Source: Pteria penguin
Lineage: Eukaryota > Mollusca > Bivalvia > Pterioida > Pteriidae
Reading direction: 5' to 3'
Length of the DNA stretch: 64,000 nucleotides
Assembly: GCA_035048485.1 (NCBI GenBank)
Contig: CM068582.1
Location: 35,171,596 to 35,235,595 of the forward strand
Shown: positions 1 to 14,046 of the stretch, one piece after another
Numbering within the stretch: position 1 is the stretch's first letter
Layout of the letters: each line of letters opens with the position of its first letter
Program-made: the position numbers and the translations under genes
Notes under the pieces: generated by a model
Databases searched by the model: none
What the model was told of the DNA's origin: nothing
The model's input: only the letters and a program-made list of their open reading frames with translations

Positions 1-107
1 GTTGCAAAGGTCAAAATTTGTATGCCTCGCATCAGGCAGATGCCGTCACCACATACGTGAAATATTCGTGGTGTGACGTAAAACCAAAATCAATCAATCA
101 ATCAATC
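1..107 (+). repeat. tRNA-derived SINE, 3' part (family 1)
   Basis: This is the 3' half of the window's commonest SINE. It has the conserved block ATGCCGTCACC..ACGTGAAATATTCGTGG followed by a (ATCA)n tail. The 5' tRNA-like head is cut off by the window edge. The block matches the 3' ends of the copies at 17.4 kb and 24.2 kb. Confidence 0.8.
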
Positions 108-255
108 TTATCATAGTTGTCAACAAGGTGAAGTGAAAAATCACTACCATAGCCTCTTATTGACTTACTCGAGAGATATATCTGCACAAATGATTGTATA
201 TTTGCGAACTTCAAGTTTTTAAAGTGTTGCATATTGTTAATTTGAATTCACAAAT

Positions 256-351
256 TTGTCTTTTTATAACTTTTGATATTTATCGCAGCCAAATGACTAC
301 TGGTAGTCATGTAATCACTTTTGATAAATATCAAAAGTTGTAAAAAGACAA
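256..351. repeat. Nested inverted repeat (cruciform-capable)
   Basis: The arms 256-284 and 323-351 are inverted copies about 29 bp long with one mismatch. The loop holds a second perfect 8-bp hairpin (293-300 / 303-310). The right arm also overlaps a local palindrome built on ACTTTTGATA. It is probably a MITE remnant; I see no convincing target duplication. Confidence 0.6.
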
Positions 352-380
352 GTGTATATATTCGGCGAGTGTGGCATATC

Positions 381-588
381 GATTGTTGATTGATTGATTA
401 TTTCTTATTTTGCAACAGACCCTCTCGAAGCAGTGAGGGATCTTATACGTGGCGCGCTTATCGCGACACAGTGAACATCAGTTTTTACTGTCTCATCCGA
501 AAGACAAGATAGCGGTGTGCCGACGACGGGAATCGAACCCGGGACTTCTCGGTCACGAGCGAGTACCTTATCCACTGAACCGCACCGA
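381..588 (-). repeat. tRNA-derived SINE with internal deletion (family 1)
   Basis: Read on the - strand, this has a tRNA-like head with box A (TTCAGTGGATAAGG) and box B (GGGTTCGATTCCC), then the TTTTTACTGTCTCATCCGAAAGAC body. The roughly 80-bp conserved 3' block present in other copies is missing, so the body joins almost directly to the (TGAT)n tail at 381-397. Confidence 0.8.
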
Positions 589-2692
589 TAGAGCTACACC
601 AGTATGGTATACCGATTGAAGGTGATCTATATTTCAATGAAATCAGCTTGTACATAGGACGCAAATATTTCATATCATATTTCGTCGCGTATGATTTTTA
701 TTGACAAATATTTTCATTCGTATTGTTTTAAAATGTTTTGTTCGTCGACAACCTCTTCAATGCTATGCAAATGTGCAAGATGTTGTTCACTATGCTAGCC
801 TGAATCAATATCGAACTGACGAAAAACAATGATACATGAAATGATGTTGTTTGCATACTGAGTAAAGTTTTCTTTGTTTTTGAAGATGATGAGGTAAAGG
901 TTTCAGCCAATGAAACAATAAATTTTACAAGAGAAACTTGTAGAATAAACGGTCCGGACACACATGTCACCGTTCTTGGATCTGCGTGTTAAGTTTGCAT
1001 CTTGCACAGCTGTTAATGAAATATTCACAAAGGAATGTATGTCAGGTATGATGCAGGGCTCTAAATCTGGCGCTATGAATCAGCCAGCACCTTTATGCTT
1101 GTAGAGGTTATAGTAAGTCAACGTTCCTTGAGCTGTTGCCAATAATGCTTTCCCATTGCTAGAGACATGTATTTGTATCAGACACTGTGCATCTGAGAGT
1201 CAATTCATATTGGAGTTATCTTTCTTTATCATCACCCGGCAGAAACATTATTGACGTAGGTGTTTTATGGCTAAATTGCGTTGTGTTTTAAAGTACCTTC
1301 GACCTTCTTCATTTCTGAAAAGTTTTCATTATCATTAACGAAAGATCATTATCTGTTTGAATTATCTGAGTTTGTATGCAACACAAATTAGAAAACATGT
1401 ATCGTGATAAAGGAAAGGCGATCGTGGTAATGCATATATACTTAATGAAATGTTTTCTCCTTATTGGAAAAATATTGATTTACTAATGAAGAAGTATTAA
1501 ACTATGCGTTCATGAATTATCACATATGGTGATTTCCATCGTTAGTATTTAGATGTAGAAAAATCTTGTCTCTTTACTCGCTCCACCGTTCTACTAAAGT
1601 TTTGCTCATAGAGGTGTTGAAACCCGGAAGCATCATTTTAGAAATTATTTGCATCACATTTATCCTCTGTTTTAATAAGGTATCTTTTGCATAAGGAGAT
1701 ATATCGTAAGTTGGGTCGCCGCTAGGGATAAGCCGAGAAGTAAGGCCATGAACCTTTTAATTGTTGAAGGATGGTGGTTCCCTTCTAGTACTGCGGTTGT
1801 CACGACCGCTATTCTAAACATTGGTCTCCGTTTTAATGTAATCTAAGAAATCTGAGTTAAAACTGAAATGTGAAAAATATCCTTCAGTATTAAATTTGGA
1901 ACCTATCACATTTAGGCTATAGGATTAAGAAATTAAAAAAGGAAACCACAAATCCAAGAATAAAATTATAAAAAATAAATGTAAAGCATGAAATGAAAGA
2001 AATTAATGAATTACACACGTGGATAATTAATAAATAAACAAATGAATAGATAAATAACAAAAAGTATAATTAATACCATGTTGAAGGTAATGTTAATGTA
2101 TCCAAGGATTCTATATTTTCGTCTCCCTTTTACGTCATTGACCACATGGAGATTTTAAGAGCTCATTTTAACTTACAAGAGTACATTGTATTTTGCAATC
2201 ATTTGTCGTGATCTTACGAGACATATAGTATAACCTTCTGCGCCTAGTAAGAGGTGCCATCATTTGTACTGACGAAGTATCAAATAGCCGCTCAGCATTC
2301 TAATTAAATATCATTTATAATATATCTAAATCATACGGGCAGTATCCTCTACATGATAGCACATCGGATGGCTGAGATTGTAGTTTGATATCGAGATATG
2401 CACTTAGTGTCACTTTAATTCTTTTCCTAAAGCATTATTGCCCAATGGGAATATCGAACCCGAGCATAGCCTATTCATAAAGTCTCGACGTTGCCAAATC
2501 TTTTGTATGCGTACTGTAGTTGGCTGTACCGACTCGGTGATTCATTGCCGCGATATTTAGGACAAGTTACTATTGATAAAAAGCCGTGTATACATAGAAA
2601 GGCTGTAGTAAAGTTTGTAGTAGGATTCAAATGCCAAAAATAACTCGGTGATAAAAAGCTACGTGAGTAAGCAGTAGTGTGTTTTGTTGCAG
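589..2692. other. AT-rich noncoding stretch
   Basis: I see no recognisable gene, repeat family or RNA here. Open frames are short and have no family resemblance. A weak box-B-like sequence near 2450-2465 could be a decayed SINE head. Confidence 0.5.
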
Positions 2693-2830
2693 TGTTAGGA
2701 AGCGTTCGGTGCAGAGGAGGTGTCAGACCCTCTCAGCGCTGGTTGTGTTTTCTTTCTAAAGGTCTAACCCATGTGCATGACACTAATGGGCGGTCTACAC
2801 TGAGTGAGGAAACGATAAAAGTTTTAAACG
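2693..2830 (+). other. Possible internal exon, unassigned
   Basis: A 138-nt stretch is richer in GC than its surroundings. It is preceded by a plausible acceptor (GTTTTGTTGCAG) and followed by a good donor (AAACG|GTAAGA). One frame stays open across it with symmetric phase-1 boundaries. The predicted peptide resembles nothing I know. It could be a coding exon, a distant 5' UTR exon of the downstream + strand gene, or chance. Confidence 0.2.
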
Positions 2831-3941
2831 GTAAGATTTTCTGTATTGCACAAATTATGTGATTAGATATATATTTGTGCCGTCAAAACATTCACACTTA
2901 AATTAGTTTTTGTTTACAACTCGAAGTGTTTTCTCTATAACTAAATCAACTTAATAAAATCATCGTTAATATTGTACTTTGATCGAAGATTTCCATGTAT
3001 GTTGAAAGACTTTATAGAACACATAGCCCGAATTTAGACTTCGACCTGTATGTGTTTGTTTGTACAACATTTGTTAATTATTTCATAGATACCCGTTTCA
3101 CTTTCATTTAATGAAGGGCAACAACTTTTGACACTGCCTGTAAATGTATGCGCTTTTTGACCTAATGATAGGGTGTATTCTGGCAGCTCTATGATAGGAC
3201 ATGACACAGAATTCCATATTCAGCTCTTGTGATAAACATGCTTTGGGCGGTAATATTCAAAGTAAACTGTAACAGGACCTGATATCTTATGTGATCAGAA
3301 ATGAAGCGAGCTTGTGATTGCGTCATGTTCTATTTTGAAATTACAATCTCTTGTTTGTGTTTAGAAGAAAGGACAGAATGAATGCTGGATAAATGTCGTC
3401 TATATGTCCTCAGAAAACATATCGTTGTGTATAGAAGCAAATCCAGGTGTCTCAGAATGAACCCTCTGTGTATATACAAAGAAATGTAAAATCTTACTGC
3501 TTGTGTATGTGTTTTTCATATTTGTATGCGCTTTCTCTATGCTGTGAATAGATGGCATTTGAATAAATTGTACGGAATTCGTAGATCATTTTCATGGCAG
3601 ACGGAAGGTTTTGGGTGCGAATTATAGTTTGAACATTACTTTTTCACACTGTCTATTACATATATGAAGACTGAACTCGACATCATGAACTTACAAGGCT
3701 GTACATTGATGCAAATGCCCTATAGGCGTTTGTATTGTCTATCTGTTCGTTCTTTCCTGTGCGTCTGTAAACATTTATGATGTGATAATTTTTTTTTAAT
3801 TTACATCTTTCAAAGTTCACATACAGAGGCAGAATAATGTAAGGGATGTATGTATAAAATTCAGAGTTAAAGGTCAAGATCATACAGTGCCGTGGGAGAT
3901 TTAGAGGGGGGAGGGAGAGACCCTTCTCTGACACAAATTTA

Positions 3942-4107
3942 CATTGATGGATTGACTTTTTGTTTAACGTTACACCACGAATATTTCACGCATATGGTGA
4001 CGGCATCTGCCTGATGCGGGGCATACAAATTTTGACCTTTACAATGGACCCGTCCCAAGCAGTGAGGGATCTTTAACGTGCCATGCAAACCACGACACGG
4101 ACTGCGA
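3942..4107 (-). repeat. tRNA-derived SINE, 5'-truncated (family 1)
   Basis: The tail (ATTGATGGATTG) lies at the left, followed by the reverse complement of the conserved 3' block and the CGGACCCGTCCCAAGCAGTGAGGG segment. The copy stops at about 4107, before the tRNA head. Confidence 0.75.
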
Positions 4108-4290
4108 CTATATTTACACTCTAACATGTCATGACATATGATCAAAGAATATATTTGTTCTATATTGGGTAGCTTTGTCACCTTCTGTTATTATGTATAA
4201 AACTGTATTGAATGTTTGCGAATTACATTCATGTGGTCAAGGAAATAACAAATCAATATGACGTACAGTCATCGAACATTGTTTGTCGTC

Positions 4291-4493
4291 TTACGTCATG
4301 TCATGATTATTTCACGTGCGAGTACATAGTGACGGCATGTGCTTCATGAGTACATAGTGACGGCATGTGCCTCATGCACTGCACACACATATCGACTCAT
4401 GCAGCGGACCCATCCGAAGCAGTTTGGATTCTTGCACGTGCTGGCGGACCCACCCGAAGCAGTCTGGAATCTTAAACGTGTCGTTGTCCCAAA
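4291..4493 (-). repeat. Degenerate SINE with two internal duplications
   Basis: This is a diverged family-1 copy. A 28-bp segment is duplicated head-to-tail (4320-4347 and 4348-4375), and a 40-bp segment starting GCGGACCCAYCCGAAGCAGT is duplicated at 4404 and 4444. The tRNA head is not recognisable. Confidence 0.65.
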
Positions 4494-4792
4494 GCCAAGC
4501 TCTCTGTCGGCTGAGGTAAACCGGCTCCGGAACACATTAATAAGTAATTTACAAAAAACAAAATTACTAGTTTAAAATTTTGATGAACTTGTTTATGCAA
4601 TACCTAAAGATTGTTTTATGCCGTCACAAAATGTAGGTAAGAGTTTAGGTATGTTTAAGATTAATAAGATATTTGTTGGATCGTCCAGTCGTATGTGCAC
4701 ATACCATGGGATAGATAAACTAATTAATCTGTATAGTGTATTCCATGTATGTTATATTTCTTGATGTTGTGCTAATTTTTCCAATGAAACTG

Positions 4793-5169
4793 GAGGGGAC
4801 TATAATGTTTGTCGTTGTCCGTCTGTCCGTCCGTCTGTCTGTCAGGATGGTTTCCAGACAATAAATTCTGTGAGGAATGAGCAATTTGATTCAACTTCAT
4901 ACAATGTTAGGTTATAAAAAGATCTAATATGGGATTGATTTTGTGGTCAAAAGGTCAATTCGAAAGGTCACTGTTACTGAAAATAGACATGTATCATTGT
5001 ATTTCGGTTTACAGATAATAACTTGAGTTAGGAATCATTGAAATCTTTCAAACTTCATATAAGGCTAGCTCATGTAAAGGTCTAGGGTTGGATTGATTTT
5101 GGGGCTAAAAGGTCAATTCTAAAAATAACTGTTACTAAAAATAGACATTTATCACTGCGTTTCATTTAC
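4793..5169 (+). repeat. Dispersed GTCCGTCCGTC repeat, decayed
   Basis: The head contains GTCCGTCTGTCCGTCCGTC. It is followed by two related units of about 150 bp, each with the motif GGATTGATTTTGKGG..AAAAGGTCAATTC and a CTGTTACT.AAAATAGACAT segment. The same architecture recurs at 12.4, 16.4, 32.7 and 62 kb. No coding capacity is visible. Confidence 0.6.
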
Positions 5170-5225
5170 CAGATAATACCACGACACGGGGCCTCGGTTT
5201 TTACTGTCTCATCCGAAAGACAGAA
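5170..5225 (-). repeat. SINE middle fragment
   Basis: A short piece of the family-1 body (CCACGACACGGGGCCTCGG and TTTTTACTGTCTCATCC) directly abuts the end of the preceding dispersed repeat. It has neither head nor tail. Confidence 0.6.
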
Positions 5226-5510
5226 CACCGGCAAACCGGTGTTTGGTAAGTATCTCATGATTCCTGTGATTAAAATTAGGTAGAAACGTCATGATCGTGT
5301 TCTACTTGCTACGAAACCAATACATGTATATATAACGATTATAACAAGGAAATATTGCTCACGTAGTCGGGGTTAAAACTGTCAAGTATCGGATAGGATT
5401 AGCAAAGAAGGCGATGTGTTTTAGAATGGTTCGAAAAAGTAAGTGACATAAGATTTATTTCTTCACTAGATAATTTTACTTATTCCTCTTCTGCTGTGTT
5501 ATGTTATTTG

Positions 5511-7430
<1,920 letters not shown>

Positions 7431-7560
7431 GCTTACTGTAACAAAGCACTAAATCTCCGTCTTTGCTTACCCGTGTCCGTATTTTTCCTAAACACAAAAG
7501 ATGAAATATACGAACACAGGTGATCAAAGACAGAAATTTATTGTTGTGTAACAGTAAGTC
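7431..7560. mobile_element. Fold-back MITE, 130 bp
   Basis: The two halves are imperfect inverted copies over about 57 bp each. The left arm starts GCTTACTGTAAC and the reverse complement of the right arm starts GACTTACTGTTAC; the match continues through CTGTCTTTG and GTGTYCGTAT. The central unpaired segment is only about 10 bp. I found no clear target-site duplication. Confidence 0.7.
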
Positions 7561-8290
7561 TGTGATTTATATAACTACAAATTTTGAAAAAGATATATCA
7601 AGTAAACACCAAATTAAGATATTAGCAAGGTATGCATTTGAATAATTCAATATTGTTCAATAGAGCTTATTCTCTTTCGTTTATCATATTTTATATGTTA
7701 TGTAGTGTAAAATGACTATCGACCAATTAAAATTAAGTTCACTTTACACCAATCTGTGTCACATCAGAGGCAGATGCTATAGTTACAGAGGTCATCTAGG
7801 GGTCGAGAGCTTGAATGACGATCTCAAAAATGTGAGCTGTATGAAGCTTTACAAACAGATGTCCTTTTCATACGCGGATCTAAGGGGTCTCAGAACCCGA
7901 CCAAGAAGACCCCTTAGGAGTTTGCAAAATAGAAACTATGGTTTACGAATAAAGTTGTGATGCGCTTATTTTAACGGAATTGTTGTTTTAATTTGCCAGA
8001 AGTTTGCCCCACCCCCTGGAAAAAAATAGTGGATCCGCGCATGCTTATGTCAATTTTTAACACACATCAGTCAGATAAAATGAATAACTGAAGACGTCGA
8101 CAAAACAGAGGGCAGAGATAGAGCATCACAGTGTATATGATTTTCATACCTTGGAGAGAAACAATGAAAATGAAGAAACCTTGTTTTTTCTGTTTTGTTT
8201 AAGTTACACTCCTCTTGATCGATTAGATGAGTAAACATTGAATTTTCAAAGAAAACGAGGTATAATAAATCAATGAATGAATTTCATGAA

Positions 8291-9964
8291 GGCATATATT
8301 ATTTTAAAGTTTGACTAGAGTTAGAATTGTTGATCGTCAAGTTATAAGTCGCCGGTCGGTAGGCCTAGGCATTTTATATTATCTTATAGTCTGACTAGAA
8401 TTAGAGTTGTTGATCGTCAAGTTATAAGTCGCGGGTAGGTAGGCCTAGGCATTTTATAGTATTTTATAGTCTGACTAGAGTTAGAGTTGTTGATCGTCAA
8501 GTTAGAAGTCGCCGGTCGGTAGGCCTAGGCATTATATATTATTTTAAAGTCTGACTAGAGTTAGAGTTGTTGATTCTCAAGTTAGAAGTCGCCGGGCGGT
8601 AGGCCTAGGCATTCTATATTATTTTATAGTCTGACTAGAGTTAGAGTTGTAGAACGTGAAGTTAGAAGTCGCCGGTCGTTAGGCCTAGGCATTATATATT
8701 ATTTTGTAGTCTGACTAGAGTTAGAGTTGTAGATCGTCAAGTTATAAGTCGCCGGTCGGTAGGTCTAGGCATTATATATTATTTTAAAGTCTGACTAGAG
8801 TTAGAGTTGTTGATTCTCAAGTTAGAAGTCGCCGGTCGTTAGGCCTAGGCTTTTTATATTATTTTATAGTCTGACTAGAGTTAGAGTTGTAGATCGTCAA
8901 GTTAGAAGTCGCCAGTCGGTAGGCCTAGGCATTATATATTATTTTATAGTCTGACTAGAGTTAGAGTTGTTGATCGTCAAGTTATAAGTTTCCGGTCGTT
9001 AGGCTTAGGCATTCTATATTATTTTATAGTCTGACTAGAGTTAGAGTTGTTGATTCTCAAGTTAGAAGTCGCCGGTCGGTAGGCCTAGGCATTATATTTT
9101 ATTTTAAAGTCTGACTAGAGTTAGAGTTGTTGATTCTCAAGTTAGAAGTCACCGGGCGGTAGGCCTAGGCATTTTATATTATTTTATAGTCTAACTAGAG
9201 TTAGAGTTGTTGATCGTCAAGTTAGAAGTCGCCGGTCGGTAGGCCTAGGCATTATATATTATTTTGTAGTCTGTCTAGAGTTAGTGTTGTAGATCGTCAA
9301 GTTATAAGTCGCCGGTCGTTAGGCTTAGGCATTATATATTATTTTATAGTCTGACTATAGTTAGAGTTGTTGATCGTCAAGTTAGAAGTCGCCGGTCGGT
9401 AGGCCTAGGCATTCTATATTATTTTATAGTCTGACTAAAGTTAGAGTTGTTGATCGTCAAGTTATAAGTTTCCGGTCGGTAGGCCTAGGCATTCTATATT
9501 ATTTTATAGTCTGACTAGAGTTAGAGTTGTAGATCGTCAAGTTATAAGTCGCCGGTCATTAGGCCTAGGCTTTTTATATTATTTTATAGACTGACTAGAG
9601 TTAGAGTTGTAGATCGTCGTTAGAAGTCGCCGGTCGGTTAGCCTAGGCATTATATATTATTTTATAGTCTGACTAGAGTTAGAGTTGTTGATCACAAGTT
9701 ATAAGTTTCCGGTTGTTAGGCCTAGGCATTCTATATTATTTTATAGACTGACTAGAGTTAGAGTTGTTGACCGTCAAGTTAGAAGTCGCCGGTCGGTAGG
9801 CCAAGGCATTCTATATTATTTTATAGTCTGACTAGAGTTAGAGTTGTTGATCGTCAAGTTAGAAGTCGCCGGTCGTTGGGCCTAGGCATTTTATATTATT
9901 TTATAGTGTTAGAGTTGTCGATCGTCAAGTTAGAAGTCGCCGGGCGGTAGGCCTAGGCATTTTT
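8291..9964. repeat. 80-bp satellite array, about 21 copies
   Basis: Tandem 80-bp unit with landmarks CTGACTAGAGTTAGAGTTGT, GATCGTCAAGTTA, AGTCGCCGGTCGG and the palindrome-containing TAGGCCTAGGC. Copies differ by point changes at recurrent positions (TGTTGATC or TGTAGATC; TTATAAG or TTAGAAG). Small deletions occur near 9618 and 9695, and a larger one in the last unit near 9908. No frame is open through it. Confidence 0.97.
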
Positions 9965-11275
9965 CGCCATGAATATATAATGTATTAGATGTCTGTTGGA
10001 TACCTACGTCTATTTAATTGTTTGTTGATGAATGGTTATTTATCGGTTATTTATCGTAAATTGCTGGTTACCAGGTAGTAGCTTCGAATAATTTGTTGGT
10101 TATGTGCCTCTTTTATGGTATGGTTTTCGTTTTAAGGATTGTCCGTTTATGGCTAGTTCTGTGTATCTTTTGGCTTTGTTCTTCACAGCTTATCGCTAAT
10201 CGCATACTCAGAATTTATTAATTTCGCAGTAAGACTAAGTATTCGTGTTGAAACTGGAAACCAAAGCTGACAACAGACCATCAGTGGGTATGTGTTGAAG
10301 GATAGGTATCAGTCATCAGAATCCTCCCACTTGGTAACTGAGGTTTTAGCTTGTGGAGAAAGTCCATATAAAATTTGTATAGTACTTAAAGGAAAAATGC
10401 TATATAAAAATTTAAAGCGTTTATATATATACAAAACAAATAAACTATGCAGACAGACATCTTATGATACATGATCCTATATTGAAACATATTTTAAAAA
10501 GAAATATATAAATATATCATGTGAAGGTCTTTTATCGAGTCTGTAAGACTCTTATGAAGGGCTGCACAACTTTGTATTTATCGCCTATCGAATCGACACC
10601 CACGCACTCCACTCATCGCTACATAGCAACATTAAAATACATTATATTTGCATAAACTGTAAATTGGGAATATCAAACCTGTTATTTCATTGTTTGCTCG
10701 CGTTTGCAAGCCACCAAGTGTAAAATATGCGTTTCCTCAAGATCAAATAGTAAGGTCGTTTTACTTGTTTACATTCGATGGGAAAAGGGGCTAGGTGACA
10801 TCTTAATCCGTACGAATATGCGGCTTATTTTCAAGTTGCTGACTCATTCATGTAATCTGTTTGGCAAGAGGAATGTACAAGTAGATTGATATTGAGGAGA
10901 ATACGTACATAGAGGATAATATCAATGAAAGACGAGTCTCCTAGAATGACGTTTGAAACATATGATACGTTTCTTGTCCTTCATTTAAATACCCTGTCAG
11001 ATCGTACAAGTGCTGTGCATTTAGATCAGAGTATTTATTTTGTTTATCTATCTCAGCTTCTACGTTAGTTTATTTTCAAGAGGTGACATCGAATATTTTG
11101 CTAATCGATTTTACGTTGTAGTTGTAGACTTTTCTTTATGAAACACTTAACTGCTAAAGTTTGTTCTTCACTATAGTGTTTAATGAAGCCTGATTGTATT
11201 TGGTTGTTATCGTGGACTGATGAACTTTGTTGCGATAGTCATTTTCAACCGAGCGTTGTGATGTTTTCTTAGATA
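9965..11275. other. AT-rich noncoding stretch
   Basis: I see no gene, repeat family or structured RNA here. Confidence 0.5.
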
Positions 11276-11281
11276 TCAGAG

Positions 11282-11343
<62 letters not shown>
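11276..11343. repeat. (GATA)n(GA)n compound microsatellite
   Basis: About six GATA units run directly into about 22 GA units. Confidence 0.95.
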
Positions 11344-11344
<1 letters not shown>

Positions 11345-11406
11345 AATGTGAATAATGAAATTGAATAATAAAAAAGTAAGGTCTCAGCTCTTCAAAGAAT
11401 TCCTTG

Positions 11407-11620
11407 CATCTGCCTGATGCATTTTACAGAAATTAATACCTTTGCAACGGACCCACCTAAGTCAGTGAATTATCTGTTTCGTGCCACGCCTACCGTGACA
11501 CGGTACGTCAGTTTCTACTGTCTTATCCGAAAGACAGGACACCTGTCTGCCCACGATAGTAAACGAACCTGGGACCTCTCGGTCACGAGCCGAGGCTGTC
11601 AACCACTGAGCCACACCGGC
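11407..11620 (-). repeat. tRNA-derived SINE (family 1), tail lost
   Basis: On the - strand, the tRNA-like head lies at 11530-11620 with box A (TGGCTCAGTGGTTGACAG) and box B (AGGTTCGTTTAC). The standard body follows. The copy ends inside the 3' block at CATCTGCCTGATGC and has no (TGAT)n tail. Confidence 0.8.
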
Positions 11621-12414
11621 TACTGAACGATGATCATTGACTATATTCAGGTGTAATATTCTCTTAGGCCGTATTTCTATACATACAAATACATAAACAT
11701 GAGTTTTGTCTATTGCTCACACCGAACTATGTATATATAAATGGTAAGCTAGAATTATGTTGCCTGGGTGAAGAAACCAACTCTTCAAAACTTTAAATGA
11801 GCTCCTTGTGTGGTGGACCCTGTACCTTGTAAACTCACCTTGATGGATTTCTACCTGTCTTTTATACCCTACCTTATCTGTGATAGAATGCAGACGTAAC
11901 GAGGCGACTTAGTGTCATTACAACCATTTTAAAACGACAAAGAATGTCAAGTTTGTGAACGTTCTGTAGATTGTAAAGCATTCTTTCGTCATACCCTGAC
12001 TAGCTGTGCCAGTTTGAAGGAGATTTTATTAAATTTATTGTTGTTTCTTATGTAATAGTGTGAAGATACATAAACATAACTTGTTTTCCCCTTCTCAGAT
12101 GTCTGAAATTTACAGAAAGCAGCACGATTATTCATCCATATTATGATATATTTCATCGAAATACTTTTTATGTTAACATAAGTATATATATATAATTTAT
12201 ATTACGTTTTTACAGGTTGTTAGTCGAGGTTGGTCCTAAATGAAGTGTCAAGGTATTTGGAATTGCAATACGCGGCCTTCTTGAGTTTCTTATTATGGCT
12301 ACTTATTGGTTCTTAACAATAAATCATTTTGATACGAGATTTTCTGTATAGATGATGTTTGACTAGCATGTGAACCTAATTAGAATGCCAGAGTCTTGTA
12401 GGAGTTAATATGTC

Positions 12415-13035
12415 CCTCCAGGCATGACCGGGTGTATAAAGTGTTTACTTTGTCCGTCCTTCCGTCACATAGTTGGTTTCTGGAATACCTAAAATTCCTT
12501 GCATCTTGTCCAAAGCAAATTTGAATATTCGTATTCATCTATAAAGGGAGATGGCCATTGATTTTGGGGTCGAAACGTCAAAGGTCAACGTCACTACTGG
12601 AGAAAATAGGTTGAAGTTATTGGTTTCCGAATGATAAGTCAAGTACCATGCATGCAATACCAACCAAATTTGAATATAAGGATGCTTATCAAAAGAGGAA
12701 GATTCCTATTGATTTTCAGGTCAGTATATCAAAGGTCTAGGTCAACGCTGGTAAAACAAAAGATTGCAAGTTTTAGTTTTGGATAGTTAATCAAGTACCA
12801 TGCATCCCATGTAAAGCTTATTTGGATATATTGATTTTTTAATCAGAGACGATCCCACTCAATTTTAGGGGTCAACAGGTCATACTCAAGGTCACCACTG
12901 GTGAAAATAGACTGTAATCATGGTTTTCAGATGATAAATCATAAGTGGCATACATCCTACACAGATTTTATATGGATGTATTAAATGTTACCGAAAGGGG
13001 ATCATATTTATTGATTTGGGGGTCATGGGTCTTAT
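12415..13035 (+). repeat. Dispersed repeat with ~150-bp internal units
   Basis: The head contains TTTGTCCGTCCTTCCGTC. It is followed by four diverged units whose TTGATTTTGGGGTC landmarks lie near 12554, 12706, 12854 and 13008, a spacing of about 150 bp. AGGTCA-type half-sites recur (CAAAGGTCAACGTCAC, CAAGGTCACCACTGG). Noncoding. Confidence 0.65.
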
Positions 13036-13756
13036 ATCAGAGACAAAATCGCATTCAGGGGAAGTATGTTTTTCAAACTTTTTTTAGTTATAACTTCGCC
13101 ACAGTGGCATTCCCTCTTCTTGCTATCGTTGCTCCTGTCTCTCATGTCAAAGCAACTATAAATTCTTACGTAGATTTTCTAAGTATCGACTTGAATCGTG
13201 ACTTGCGAATGTTATTATGACACTATAGTGCCTACAAATCGGATCCGAGGTCCTGGGGTTATGATTTGAATCATGACGCTTTCATTTGAATTTGACCTTT
13301 AATTTGCAGTCACAGATCAATGCGTGGGAGAAACAGTAAATGCAGTGACAATCATTTAATTGAATACAGTTGTTTAAGAGTATCATGGAAACTATGTGAA
13401 ATATAGAATTATTTGCATAAAACATTTACACTTTAGCAGCACGTATCGAGTTGACAACTGTTACCGGTAGAAGTGGAAATATTGTCACGAATATTGCGAA
13501 AGACAAAGTATTTATATAGCGTGCATGTCAAAAATAGAATGCAATCGATTTTGCAAAACAAAAAGATACGTTGTATCACACTGCACACCCTGCTGAAAAG
13601 TAAAGTCAGATCTTGTAACATTTGATTGTTATTACATCTGTGACATAGACGCGACGCACAGTGGTTCTTTTAACCTACTTAACTGTTCTCCATTAACCGT
13701 TTGTTGTATGTAGGTTATTGTTTATTTGTTGTTTTTTCTTCTATACGCTATGATCA

Positions 13757-14046
13757 GAGCCGGTGTTGCGCAGTCGTTGAATTGTTTTGGCTCGTGACCT
13801 ACAGGTTCCGGGTTCGAGTAAAACTATCGTCTTGACGGTGTTCCTGTTTACGAATGAGACCCCCCCAAAAAAAACCCCAAAAAAACCCCCAAAAAACAGA
13901 GGCTCGATGTCACACTAGACGTTGCACTTCTTCATGAGGGTCCATTGCCAGGTCTGAATATCTGTGCATCGCACCAGACAGATACCGCCACGATATCTTG
14001 AGTGAAATGATTCTTGGCGAGATGTAAACCAAGATATGAACGAATA
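13757..14046 (+). repeat. Diverged SINE (family 1) with C/A-rich insertion
   Basis: The tRNA-like head is at 13757-13830 (AGCCGGTGTTGCGCAGTCG, box B GGGTTCGAGTAA). A C4-7/A4-8 low-complexity run at 13860-13902 replaces part of the body. The 3' block is recognisable near 13980 (CAGATACCGCCACGATATC). Confidence 0.7.

Noticed and set aside
4339..4575. Overlapping ORFs on both strands at 4.3-4.6 kb
   Set aside because: They read through a degenerate SINE, as do those at 11.4, 21.3, 24.1 and 40.4 kb.
8291..9964. CRISPR-like array
   Set aside because: Repeats are directly adjacent 80-bp monomers without unique spacers, in a eukaryotic sequence. The same reasoning applies to the arrays at 54.0, 47.1 and 60.3 kb.
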